Shown piece after piece: positions 6,609-13,577 of a stretch of DNA of 21,719 nt (its first letter is position 1; the number at the start of each line of letters is the position of its first letter). The translations under genes were made by a program, and so were the position numbers. The notes under the pieces are model-generated. The model did not search any database, was not told the origin of the DNA, and was given only the letters and a program-made list of their open reading frames with translations. The stretch comes from a virus, in IMG/VR virus record IMGVR_UViG_3300034104_002893, positions 1 to 21,719 of that record; one strand, written 5' to 3'.

Positions 6609-8953
6609 GTAAAGCAACATTTACTTTTGGCAGATTTAACCCACCAACCGAAGCAGGTCATGGTAAACTTGTATCTGCTGTTCAATCACATGCTGAGGAA
6701 AGTGGTGGCAAGCATTACATTTTCCCATCGCACACACAAGATTCTAGAAAAAATCCATTGTCACACGGCGAAAAGGCAGGCGCGTTAAGAAATTTATTCC
6801 CGAATGCCAATGTTGTATCTAATAGCAAAGTTAAAACTGCAATTGATGCAATGAAGCATCTAGAATCTAAAGGTCACACGCATGTAACAATGGTTGTGGG
6901 TTCTGATCGAGTAAAAGAGTTCCACACTTTACTCAATAAATATAGAAAGAAAGAATTTCCAGGAATTAAAAAAGTCGAAGTTAAGTCTGCTGGTCAACGA
7001 GATCCAGACGCAGAGGGTGCAGAAGGTATGTCTGCTTCTAAACTTCGTGGTTTAGTTAAGGCAGGTAAACGCGACGAGTTTGTTAGCCATTACAGTAACA
7101 AAGAACTCGGTGCATCAATACATGATAAGGTAAAAAAAGCAATGAGCGAAGAAACAAATTCACCAATCGGCATTTTCCTACTTGGCGGTCCAGGTAGCGG
7201 AAAGGACTATGTCCTGAAGAATATCTTTTCTCGATTTGATCTTGTTGAGGTTCAACTAGACCAAGTGCTTTCGGGTAAAGCCTCTGAACTATTGGAATCA
7301 AATGCAAACATTGTCGTCAATGGTGCTGCTGACGCGGATAAGATTGAACTCGTTAAGACTATGCTCGAAGGCTATGAGTTTGATACTGTATATGTTTCTG
7401 TAACTAACAAAGTTTCTCGCGCTCGTAATGATGAACGAGCAGATCCACTACCAGAAAACAAGCGTTTAGAAAAGTGGTATCGTTCTGAAAAACTATCAGA
7501 AGAACTAGATTGCTTCGTGTTTAATAATTCAATTAATCTAAACGAATCTAGTCAAATGGAACAGATTATGTTCGCAAGCCAGATCGAAAAACTACTGGAG
7601 CGTCTAGTAGAAAGAGGGCTGGCATTATCTGAAAAAAAGTTGCCATCAGTTGCAAAAGATAAAGCGTCTGGATTGCCAAAGAAGTATGTTGCTGGATTGA
7701 GTGCATCAACGGCGAAGGCTAGAGCATCACATTGGAGAGAAAAGGCAAAACTTTCTGACAGCGATCCTCGTGCATACGAACCAGCTCCTGGCGATGCAAC
7801 TGCCAAAACAAAGCCAAGCAAGTATACACTAAAAGTCCGTAAGATGATGGACGAAGCCAATGAGAAAAAGATTCGTCGCATAGCTCGCAGTGGAAACATC
7901 ACTGCTGTTATGAACAAGAGAAAAGAAACGGGTCGTGTTTCTGAGGAAACAGTCGACGAAGGTGCGGCAGATAAGTCTTTATCAGCAAAAGCAGCCAAGT
8001 CAGGAATCTCAGTTTCTACTTTAAGAAAGGTGTATCGTCGTGGCGTTGCTGCTTGGAACTCTGGTCACCGCCCAGGAACCACGCCATCACAGTGGGGTCA
8101 TGCTCGCGTGAACTCATATATCTCTAAAGGTAAAGGCACTTATCATGGTGCTGATAAAGATCTAAGAGAAGATATTGATCAGATGTTTGAACAAGAGATG
8201 GATTGCTGTCCAGAAAACTACGAAGAAGCCGTAGATCTAACACCAACATTGGCAAAATCATCCAAAAAGAAAAAGTCGCAAACAGTTCCACCTAATGCAA
8301 GAGATGCTGCTTTGGATGGTCTACCAGTCGTTACGAGCGGTTCGTATGTGCGCGAAGATATTACTTTGGAAGAAGCTGTCCAATACCATCTAGAAAATAA
8401 AATCTCGTTTACTGAAAATGCTTTCCGTCCAGGGTCAGAGATGTTTTTTGAAATGATCTCTGAAGCCAGACGCCTTTATTCTGAAGGCAATTATGCTCCA
8501 AAAGACGAGTGGGAAAGGGATATGCTTAATTCAAACATTGGCGAAATTGCCGAGTTTGAAGGGCAACAAGTTGTCCTAGATTATCCAGTAGAAGAAGGTT
8601 TAGAAGAAGCCTGTTGGTCTGGGTATACACAAAAAGGATTAAAGAAGAAGGGCAACCGAATGGTTCCCAACTGCGTTCCTGTAAATGAAGAAGATAAAAC
8701 TGATGGCAAGGGCATTGGTAAGCCATGGCGCGAAGGTGGCGGTGGTGCGGTTTATGTTCGCACTGGTGATGGTGGCGTCAAGAAAGTCCGCTTCAGTCAG
8801 TCTGGAATGGCAAAGAAGTTCAATGATCCAGGAGCAACAAAGTCATTCGTTGCTCGCCATCGTTGCTTAACCAATAAGGATAAGACCAGCGCGTCTTATT
8901 GGGCATGTCGTTATCCAAGATTCTTTAGCAATTCAGGCAAGATATGGTGGTAA
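6605..8953 (+). CDS. Multidomain fusion: adenylyltransferase-like, P-loop and several small phage domains
   Basis: The product has 782 residues. Residues 1-150 form a nucleotidyltransferase of the NMNAT/cytidylyltransferase superfamily: FGRFNPPT (8-15) with GH at 18-19, VVGSDRV, and the MSASKLR phosphate-binding loop (142-148). The spacing in PTEAGH has one residue more than the common TxGH. Residues about 185-320 carry a P-loop GGPGSGKD (194-201, K200), like a small kinase. Residues about 345-418 (SGLPKKYVAGLS, APGD, KTKPSKY) look like DUF5872. Residues about 455-524 (STLRKVYRRGVAAWNSGHRPGT) are another common phage domain. The end (CWSGYTQKGLKKKG, then 706-782 with RHRC and YWACRYPR) matches short domains often found in marine phages. 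Nucleotide salvage, DNA modification or a virion polyprotein are all possible. Domain calls are from memory of motifs. Confidence 0.75.
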   Translation: MSKATFTFGRFNPPTEAGHGKLVSAVQSHAEESGGKHYIFPSHTQDSRKNPLSHGEKAGALRNLFPNANVVSNSKVKTAIDAMKHLESKGHTHVTMVVGSDRVKEFHTLLNKYRKKEFPGIKKVEVKSAGQRDPDAEGAEGMSASKLRGLVKAGKRDEFVSHYSNKELGASIHDKVKKAMSEETNSPIGIFLLGGPGSGKDYVLKNIFSRFDLVEVQLDQVLSGKASELLESNANIVVNGAADADKIELVKTMLEGYEFDTVYVSVTNKVSRARNDERADPLPENKRLEKWYRSEKLSEELDCFVFNNSINLNESSQMEQIMFASQIEKLLERLVERGLALSEKKLPSVAKDKASGLPKKYVAGLSASTAKARASHWREKAKLSDSDPRAYEPAPGDATAKTKPSKYTLKVRKMMDEANEKKIRRIARSGNITAVMNKRKETGRVSEETVDEGAADKSLSAKAAKSGISVSTLRKVYRRGVAAWNSGHRPGTTPSQWGHARVNSYISKGKGTYHGADKDLREDIDQMFEQEMDCCPENYEEAVDLTPTLAKSSKKKKSQTVPPNARDAALDGLPVVTSGSYVREDITLEEAVQYHLENKISFTENAFRPGSEMFFEMISEARRLYSEGNYAPKDEWERDMLNSNIGEIAEFEGQQVVLDYPVEEGLEEACWSGYTQKGLKKKGNRMVPNCVPVNEEDKTDGKGIGKPWREGGGGAVYVRTGDGGVKKVRFSQSGMAKKFNDPGATKSFVARHRCLTNKDKTSASYWACRYPRFFSNSGKIWW

Positions 8954-9216
8954 AGCCATATATTGACGAACAACTAAATAAATCGAGTTTTGTGCGTACA
9001 TTCAAACACGATGTTTTAACAGAAGAATTGGTCTGGCATCGTGACGAAAAGGGTAGATATATTGAGGTTATAGAAGGTTCTGGTTGGGAAGTTCAATTAG
9101 AAAATAAACTTCCAATACCATTAATTAAAGGCGATAAGTTTTTTATTCCCGCAAAAACTTTTCATAGAATAAAACGTGGGACAAATGATCTTACAGTAAA
9201 GATCGAGGAATCATAA
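8944..9216 (+). CDS. Small cupin-like phage protein
   Basis: The product has 90 residues. The segment RTFKHDVLTEELVWHRDEKGR, then GSGWEVQLENKLPIPL and KGDKFFIPAKTFHRIKRG, reads as a single compact cupin barrel, with His residues in WHRD and FHRI positioned as possible metal ligands. Similar short proteins with LVWHRD...GW..Q.DN.LP...IP...HR are, as I recall, common in marine T4-like phages. Role and ligand are unknown. The ATG lies inside the last ten bases of the preceding gene, so translation is probably coupled; the stop is directly followed by the next ATG. It is too small and lacks the right catalytic pattern to be the rhamnose epimerase RmlC, although both are cupins. Confidence 0.65.
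   Translation: MVVKPYIDEQLNKSSFVRTFKHDVLTEELVWHRDEKGRYIEVIEGSGWEVQLENKLPIPLIKGDKFFIPAKTFHRIKRGTNDLTVKIEES
8973..8979 (+). promoter_or_regulatory. Possible late-promoter box (CTAAATA)
   Basis: A single CTAAATA lies inside the cupin gene, about 240 bases before the mosaic-protein gene. It matches the motif at 5428-5443, but it is an isolated 7-mer in AT-rich coding sequence and may be chance. Confidence 0.2.
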
Positions 9217-11598
9217 ATGGCAGACGTAAAAGTTCCAGCATTATTGCATAAGATGTCAAAGGCTGCTCAAAAGGCATGGTATAAAAAGAATAACATGACG
9301 ATGCCTTCAGAAGTCGAAGGCGGTAGATCTGCAGCTGCTGCGAAACGAGTTGTCGCTCCTGCACCTAGAAAGCAGATGACAGCTGCGCCACAATCTATTC
9401 GTGCAATGAATGCTGCGCGCCAAAAAGCGTACTACGAAAAAGGTGGTCGCCAACCAATTGGCGCTGGTGGATCTGGTGGCAGCAGTTCAATGGCTGGTGT
9501 CGGTCAAAGCAGCGCAAAGGAAATCATCAAGGGCATCAAAGCAGGATATAATCCAAAGGTTGCTCTAGTTCGTTACACTAACGAAGAAGCCGAGCAAATC
9601 GACGAAGTCACCAAGAAAGAAGCTGAAGCAGCTCTTGGTGGTCCAGTAAAAACAAAGCCAAAGATGCCAGCAGGAAAGCAACCAGAAGGGTATCGCTATG
9701 TTCGCGCTCTTGCTCGCAGGGCAATGAAGGCAGGATTGAAGAAAGAAGAAGTCGAGCAGATGGATGAAGCTCGTAGGTATAAAATTGAACCTAAAGAATC
9801 TCCTGTATTCAAAAATTCAGAAGCAAACCCAAAGATGCGACACTTTAGTATCTCTGTTAAGAATAAAGAAGTTGGCTGGCTAGAACATGACAAGGAAGAC
9901 GACACAGTCCGTGGTAGTTTGCATGGCAAGCCTGTCAACATAAGCAGACATAAAGGGGATACTGTTGCCGACAAATTCAAATCATATATCAATAGAATGA
10001 AAGAAGAAGTCGAGCAAGGCAGAGGCAGATTAATGAACTCGCATGTTGCCTATCTAAGACCAAAAAAAAGTGCTCCATCGGATGTAAAAGATCACTTTGA
10101 AGTTCCAGTTAACTCAGATAGCAAAAAAGGTGCTCACGGCAAGTTTGCCAAAATATTTGGTAGCAGCATGGCCAAACACTATGAAGTTGTTCATGTAAAG
10201 CCATTTGTAAAACCAACAGTTGCAGAAGAAGTCGAGCAAATTGATGAAATTGATTACAAAAAGTATCTCAAAGTGAGTAGAGAAAAAAGACCACTTACGA
10301 TGAAATCCGTCGATTCTGCTCTAGCTGCGGACAAAGCTGGTGACCCAAATCCACTTAGAAAACTTCAAAACACTAATGCAGCACGAAAATTTGCTCAAAA
10401 ACAATTGACTAAAAAGTTCAATGCATCTCAACCAGCAAAACCATTTCCTGTATATGAACCAGGACGTAGATATGTTGGTGATAGCGTTGAACTTGATGGT
10501 CCTACGATTGATGAGGCTGGCTATCAGGTTGTCGGAACCACAAAAGATAAAGAAACCTTTAGATCAAAAGTGCATCCTAAAAAGGCTGATGCTCTAAGCA
10601 CGCATTATAAAATGACAAAGAGCCGTAAGTACAAAGACATTAAACTTGTCAAAGTTCAAGAAGAAGTCGAGCAGATGGATGAGGCTCGTCGCCGTATGAG
10701 TGCAGCAGAAAAGTTGGGTCGTGCATTTGATCAAGAACAACAAAGAAGTGCATTGAGCCGTCAGCGTGGGCTAGATTTATTGAAGCAAAAAGACACCGAA
10801 AGAATGCAAAATAAACTTGCATCTGGTAAAATGTCCCCATCAGAAGTTATGACAAAACTAAAGAAAGAAGAAACCGAGGAATCCACTATGAAGTACATCG
10901 AAGAAAAACTAACAGCTGCTGATCCAGCATCAAAGTGGATTAGCGATTTCGTCAAGTCAGACAATCCAAAGTTTGCTGGGAAGAGCAAGAAAGAGCGTAT
11001 TCAACAGGCTCTAGGTGCTTACTACGCGAAAAAGCGTGGAACAAACGAAGAAACCGAGCAGGTGGATGAAGTTAATCGAAATAAAACAAAAACAGACGAT
11101 TATGGTGGACGCTATTTGGATTCAATCAATCGCGATAAAGAAATAAAAGAACTAGAAAGAAAAATCAGTAAAATGTCGCCAAACGATGGCGGTGGACGCT
11201 ATTTGGCTGGACTCAAACTTGATAAAATGAAGGCAATGAAAGAAGAAGTCGAACAGGTGGATGAAGTAAATGCTCGCAATAGTTTTGTTGCTACTCAGCA
11301 AGCACTCACACCTCGCGCTAAAGATGTTAAAGCATCTGTAGGAACTACACGCCGTGACGCTGCTGTGACGAATAAGTATGCTCGCCGCATATCAAAACTA
11401 TCTGGTGGCGACTATTCAAAACAAGATGTTAAGGGCAACCTAAAGAGTCTTGCGAAAGAAGAAGCCGAAGGTAAAGTTGCTGTAACTCCAAAGGAAAAGT
11501 CGCTCGCTGCGCATCACGGCGATAAGACCAAAATTACTTTCGGTGATGTGCTCAAGGCTCGCTTAAAGTCAGCCGCTGCAAAAAAGATGGGTAAATAA
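9217..11598 (+). CDS. Mosaic phage protein with modules separated by EEVEQxDE-type motifs
   Basis: The product has 793 residues, is rich in Lys, Ala and Glu, and has no membrane segment. It is built from short, mostly basic modules punctuated by an acidic motif at residues 123, 177, 263, 337, 482, 551, 611, 676 and 748. The motif takes the forms EEAEQIDEV, EEVEQMDEA, EEVEQG, EEVEQIDEI, EEVEQMDEA, EETEEST, EETEQVDEV, EEVEQVDEV and EEAEG. The module after the sixth motif (SDNPKFAGKSKKERI, GAYYAKKRG) is one I recognise from many marine phages. One module has an internal GGRYL duplication (nt 11104 and 11191). The xDE|(A/V/I) endings resemble T4 prohead-protease sites (I/L-x-E), so the protein may be cut into peptides inside the capsid. 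That is inference; the motif could instead be a recombination-friendly linker. GAGG precedes the ATG. Confidence 0.7.
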   Translation: MADVKVPALLHKMSKAAQKAWYKKNNMTMPSEVEGGRSAAAAKRVVAPAPRKQMTAAPQSIRAMNAARQKAYYEKGGRQPIGAGGSGGSSSMAGVGQSSAKEIIKGIKAGYNPKVALVRYTNEEAEQIDEVTKKEAEAALGGPVKTKPKMPAGKQPEGYRYVRALARRAMKAGLKKEEVEQMDEARRYKIEPKESPVFKNSEANPKMRHFSISVKNKEVGWLEHDKEDDTVRGSLHGKPVNISRHKGDTVADKFKSYINRMKEEVEQGRGRLMNSHVAYLRPKKSAPSDVKDHFEVPVNSDSKKGAHGKFAKIFGSSMAKHYEVVHVKPFVKPTVAEEVEQIDEIDYKKYLKVSREKRPLTMKSVDSALAADKAGDPNPLRKLQNTNAARKFAQKQLTKKFNASQPAKPFPVYEPGRRYVGDSVELDGPTIDEAGYQVVGTTKDKETFRSKVHPKKADALSTHYKMTKSRKYKDIKLVKVQEEVEQMDEARRRMSAAEKLGRAFDQEQQRSALSRQRGLDLLKQKDTERMQNKLASGKMSPSEVMTKLKKEETEESTMKYIEEKLTAADPASKWISDFVKSDNPKFAGKSKKERIQQALGAYYAKKRGTNEETEQVDEVNRNKTKTDDYGGRYLDSINRDKEIKELERKISKMSPNDGGGRYLAGLKLDKMKAMKEEVEQVDEVNARNSFVATQQALTPRAKDVKASVGTTRRDAAVTNKYARRISKLSGGDYSKQDVKGNLKSLAKEEAEGKVAVTPKEKSLAAHHGDKTKITFGDVLKARLKSAAAKKMGK
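9583..11472 (+). repeat. Nine dispersed copies of a ~27-bp coding repeat (EEVEQxDE linkers)
   Basis: In-frame copies start at 9583, 9745, 10003, 10225, 10660, 10867, 11047, 11242 and 11458. Six copies encode the full nine residues; the copies at 10003, 10867 and 11458 are truncated after four to six residues. The DNA core is gaagaagtcgagca, with third-base changes. Spacing is irregular (about 160-435 bases) and the sequence between copies is unrelated, so this is not a tandem array. Confidence 0.9.
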
Positions 11599-11599
11599 A

Positions 11600-12046
11600 A
11601 TGACAGACGCAATTGAACGATCCGCTGAAGATAAAGGTGAATACGATTACGAAGGCGACATGGCGAAGTCTCAGCTTCGCAGCATTCTAGCCAACGCAAA
11701 GCGTCTTCATGACATGTTGAAGCCTGACTCAAATTTACCTGAGTGGGTTCAAAGCAAGATTACACTTGCTGAGGATTATATCCTTACAGCAGCTAATTAT
11801 ATGGAAGGCGAGATGAACGAAGAAATGAAGCCATATGTAAAAGCTGCTCAGCAAAAATTTGATCTGGAAGCCAGAGCAAATCGAAAAAATACAAAACAAG
11901 CAGGAAGTGCAGCTGCCGATTACGAACGAAAGAAACAAAAAGAAGCCGATGTTGCACTCAAAGCAATTAAATTTGCTAAAGGCAAGAAAAATAAGATAGA
12001 CATGAAGCCACAATTAAATGGTGAGAAAGATGCAAACATTCAATGA
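11600..12046 (+). CDS. Small conserved phage protein of unknown function
   Basis: The product has 148 residues. The block EYDYEGDMAKSQLRSI followed by LPEWVQSKITLAEDYI and TAANYM is one I recognise as recurring in marine and other T4-like phages, where it has no assigned role. The second half is a lysine- and alanine-rich helix (about residues 80-135) with low-complexity KKQKEAD and KGKKNK stretches, so it may bind nucleic acid or be a structural filler. The gene starts one base after the preceding stop region (TAAAATG), with no room for a separate promoter, and its end overlaps the next gene by about 17 bases. It is likely expressed with the mosaic protein. Confidence 0.65.
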   Translation: MTDAIERSAEDKGEYDYEGDMAKSQLRSILANAKRLHDMLKPDSNLPEWVQSKITLAEDYILTAANYMEGEMNEEMKPYVKAAQQKFDLEARANRKNTKQAGSAAADYERKKQKEADVALKAIKFAKGKKNKIDMKPQLNGEKDANIQ

Positions 12047-12488
12047 CTTTTTAAACGAAGCATTTGATGATGTTATTCAGATCGATGCGCGTTATCTAGA
12101 AGAAAATTTAGATCAGATCAACAGTGAACTTGATGCGTTGACTGAAAAACCATATCAAAATGCACCTATCTTTTTAAACCAATTGCGTGGTGTTACAGAA
12201 AAATTTGGTTTCCCGCTACCGCAGTCTGCAACCAATAACTTTTTAGATCTTGGTGCCGAACTAGTTTATATGCTAGGCGAATCAGACTATCATCTCTATG
12301 TCGTTTATGACACTGGAGAAGATGGATTCGTTGACGGTTATGCTCAAGTCGTATCAAACGACGAGCTGGAAGATCTATTAAATATGGACTCCGAGGAAGT
12401 TCTCGGGGATCGCGAAGAGATGCCAGTAAGACATTCAGACTGGTATCGTAAGCGCGATGATGATGCAGGTAACACGAACGAATATTAA
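12030..12488 (+). CDS. Small acidic phage protein with capsid-targeting-like N-terminus
   Basis: The product has 152 residues from the ATG at 12030. An ATG four codons upstream (12018) is possible, but the later start gives MQTFNDFLNEAF, which matches the T4 capsid-targeting pattern (MKTYQEFIAEA) almost position for position, with a predicted prohead-protease cut after E10. The body is acidic and contains YHLYVVYDTGEDGFVDGY (about residues 88-105), a beta-rich, calcium-loop-like acidic stretch that I cannot assign to a family. The start lies within the end of the upstream gene. If the N-terminus acts as in T4, this is an internal head protein that could be injected with the DNA; that is inference from the motif. 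Confidence 0.6.
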   Translation: MQTFNDFLNEAFDDVIQIDARYLEENLDQINSELDALTEKPYQNAPIFLNQLRGVTEKFGFPLPQSATNNFLDLGAELVYMLGESDYHLYVVYDTGEDGFVDGYAQVVSNDELEDLLNMDSEEVLGDREEMPVRHSDWYRKRDDDAGNTNEY

Positions 12489-12491
12489 TCT

Positions 12492-12881
12492 ATGCTTTTT
12501 GATGAATTGAATGAGTCCAATGTTTTGTTATATGCAGCCAAGTGCTATGATAAGCCTAACTGCATACAAAGTGAATTCGATGACGATTACAAAACATTTA
12601 GATATATTAAACGATTACTTCACCGTTATCGTTTGACTGGAGAGATAAAAGAAAGGTTACTGTTAAACCATCTTATATTGTGCCAGAATGTATTTGGTGT
12701 AGAGGCGAGCACAAGAATATTATTTTTGCGTATTAGCGAAAGCGATTATAGCGCATTAAAGACTTTTCTAGTGTTCACTTCAGCTATGCCAAATATAATT
12801 AAGGGCATCGATGGTAAAGATATTCGATCGAGCGATATTCAATTAGACGGCAGACTGGTCAGCATATTAAGAAACATCTAA
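12492..12881 (+). CDS. Small conserved T4-like phage protein (DUF7207-like)
   Basis: The product has 129 residues and is soluble and helical. The core YAAKCYDKPNC, then FRYIKRLLHRYRLTGEIKER, LLLNHLILCQNVFGVEA and TRILFLRI is a pattern I recognise from a small protein conserved across T4-like phages (I believe DUF7207). No catalytic motif is visible, and a role in virion assembly or host takeover cannot be told apart. The gene sits three bases after the previous stop and shares its last base with the next ATG (TAATG), so it is part of the same transcription unit. The N-terminus MLFDELNES also contains an L-x-E step, but without the rest of a capsid-targeting pattern. Confidence 0.65.
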   Translation: MLFDELNESNVLLYAAKCYDKPNCIQSEFDDDYKTFRYIKRLLHRYRLTGEIKERLLLNHLILCQNVFGVEASTRILFLRISESDYSALKTFLVFTSAMPNIIKGIDGKDIRSSDIQLDGRLVSILRNI

Positions 12882-13231
12882 TGAAAAGATTAAAGCAAAT
12901 CAAAGAAGAAACAATTGTTAACACTGTTGGCAGTGGGCAGATTGCTGGATTAGAACCAGACACGCCACCAGTACCAAAGGGTGTTACGACTAAAGGAAGC
13001 ATGCTTCGCCGCAAAAAATTTGCTGGTAAAGAAGTATTCGTTGTTTCTTCAGACGCATTTAATAAAGCAAAACTAGGCAAAAAGAAATTTGAACATTACT
13101 CTAGTTATGTTGGTCGTGATGAGATTGGCGAAGCCATTCGTCAATACGCGAAAGAAAATAGGGATGCGCCGATCATCCTCGAGGATGAATTGACTGGCGC
13201 CATGGTATATTTAAAATACGGTAAGAGGTAA
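12881..13231 (+). CDS. Small conserved phage protein of unknown function
   Basis: The product has 116 residues. It opens with a basic MKRLKQIKEE stretch, then NTVGSGQIAGLEPD (about residues 14-27), a block I recognise from marine T4-like phages. The C-terminal half (KEVFVVSSDAF, KKFEHYSSYVG, APIILEDELTGAMVYLKYG) looks like a compact alpha/beta domain. No known catalytic residues are visible. The first ten residues loosely resemble a capsid-targeting sequence (I-K-E at 7-9), but this is weak. The ATG overlaps the preceding stop by one base, and the stop is followed after five bases by the holin candidate, so it is the last gene before the lysis pair. Confidence 0.6.
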   Translation: MKRLKQIKEETIVNTVGSGQIAGLEPDTPPVPKGVTTKGSMLRRKKFAGKEVFVVSSDAFNKAKLGKKKFEHYSSYVGRDEIGEAIRQYAKENRDAPIILEDELTGAMVYLKYGKR

Positions 13232-13236
13232 TTACA

Positions 13237-13569
13237 ATGGATTTACTACAAACAGCTGAACAAGGTTTAAAGAATTGGATTTTAAAGGTAACAGTCGGTA
13301 CACTAGCAAGTATTGTGCTTATTGTTGTTCTTATTCTCATGGTTGGCATTTTCTTACCTAATGAGCAGGTAGATAACAAGGATATCTTTGCAATCATCGG
13401 ACCAGCATTTAACACCGTAATCGGTGCGTTCGTTGGTCTACTCGGTGGAATGCAGATTGCTAAACTTGGCGAAGATAAGAAAGACAAGCCAGCCGATCCA
13501 ACACCAGAGTCACCATTACAAGAAACTGTTCAAGACGCAGTTGAAGAAATCGACGATCATATCGCCTGA
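13237..13569 (+). CDS. Putative holin (two-helix membrane protein)
   Basis: The product has 110 residues. Two hydrophobic segments are visible, at about residues 15-40 (IVLIVVLILMVGIFL core) and 50-74 (IIGPAFNTVIGAFVGLLGG core), joined by a short charged loop (NEQVDNKD). They are followed by a charged, acidic cytoplasmic-type tail with KKDKPAD and EEIDDH. Size, two helices and a charged tail fit a class II-type holin, which would make the inner-membrane hole that lets the endolysin out. The strongest argument is position: the gene ends eight bases before the endolysin start. GAGG precedes the ATG. Holins share little sequence, so the call rests on topology and neighbourhood; a generic phage membrane protein is the alternative. 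Confidence 0.6.
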   Translation: MDLLQTAEQGLKNWILKVTVGTLASIVLIVVLILMVGIFLPNEQVDNKDIFAIIGPAFNTVIGAFVGLLGGMQIAKLGEDKKDKPADPTPESPLQETVQDAVEEIDDHIA

Positions 13570-13577
13570 GGTGAAAC

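Noticed and set aside
8944-9216. The small cupin as the missing RmlC epimerase
   Set aside because: It is about half the usual RmlC length, lacks the expected catalytic His/Tyr layout, and lies 3.5 kb from the cassette in a different gene group.
9583-11472. CRISPR-like array from the regularly recurring 27-bp motif
   Set aside because: Spacing varies from about 160 to 435 bases, all copies are in one reading frame, and the sequence between them is coding.
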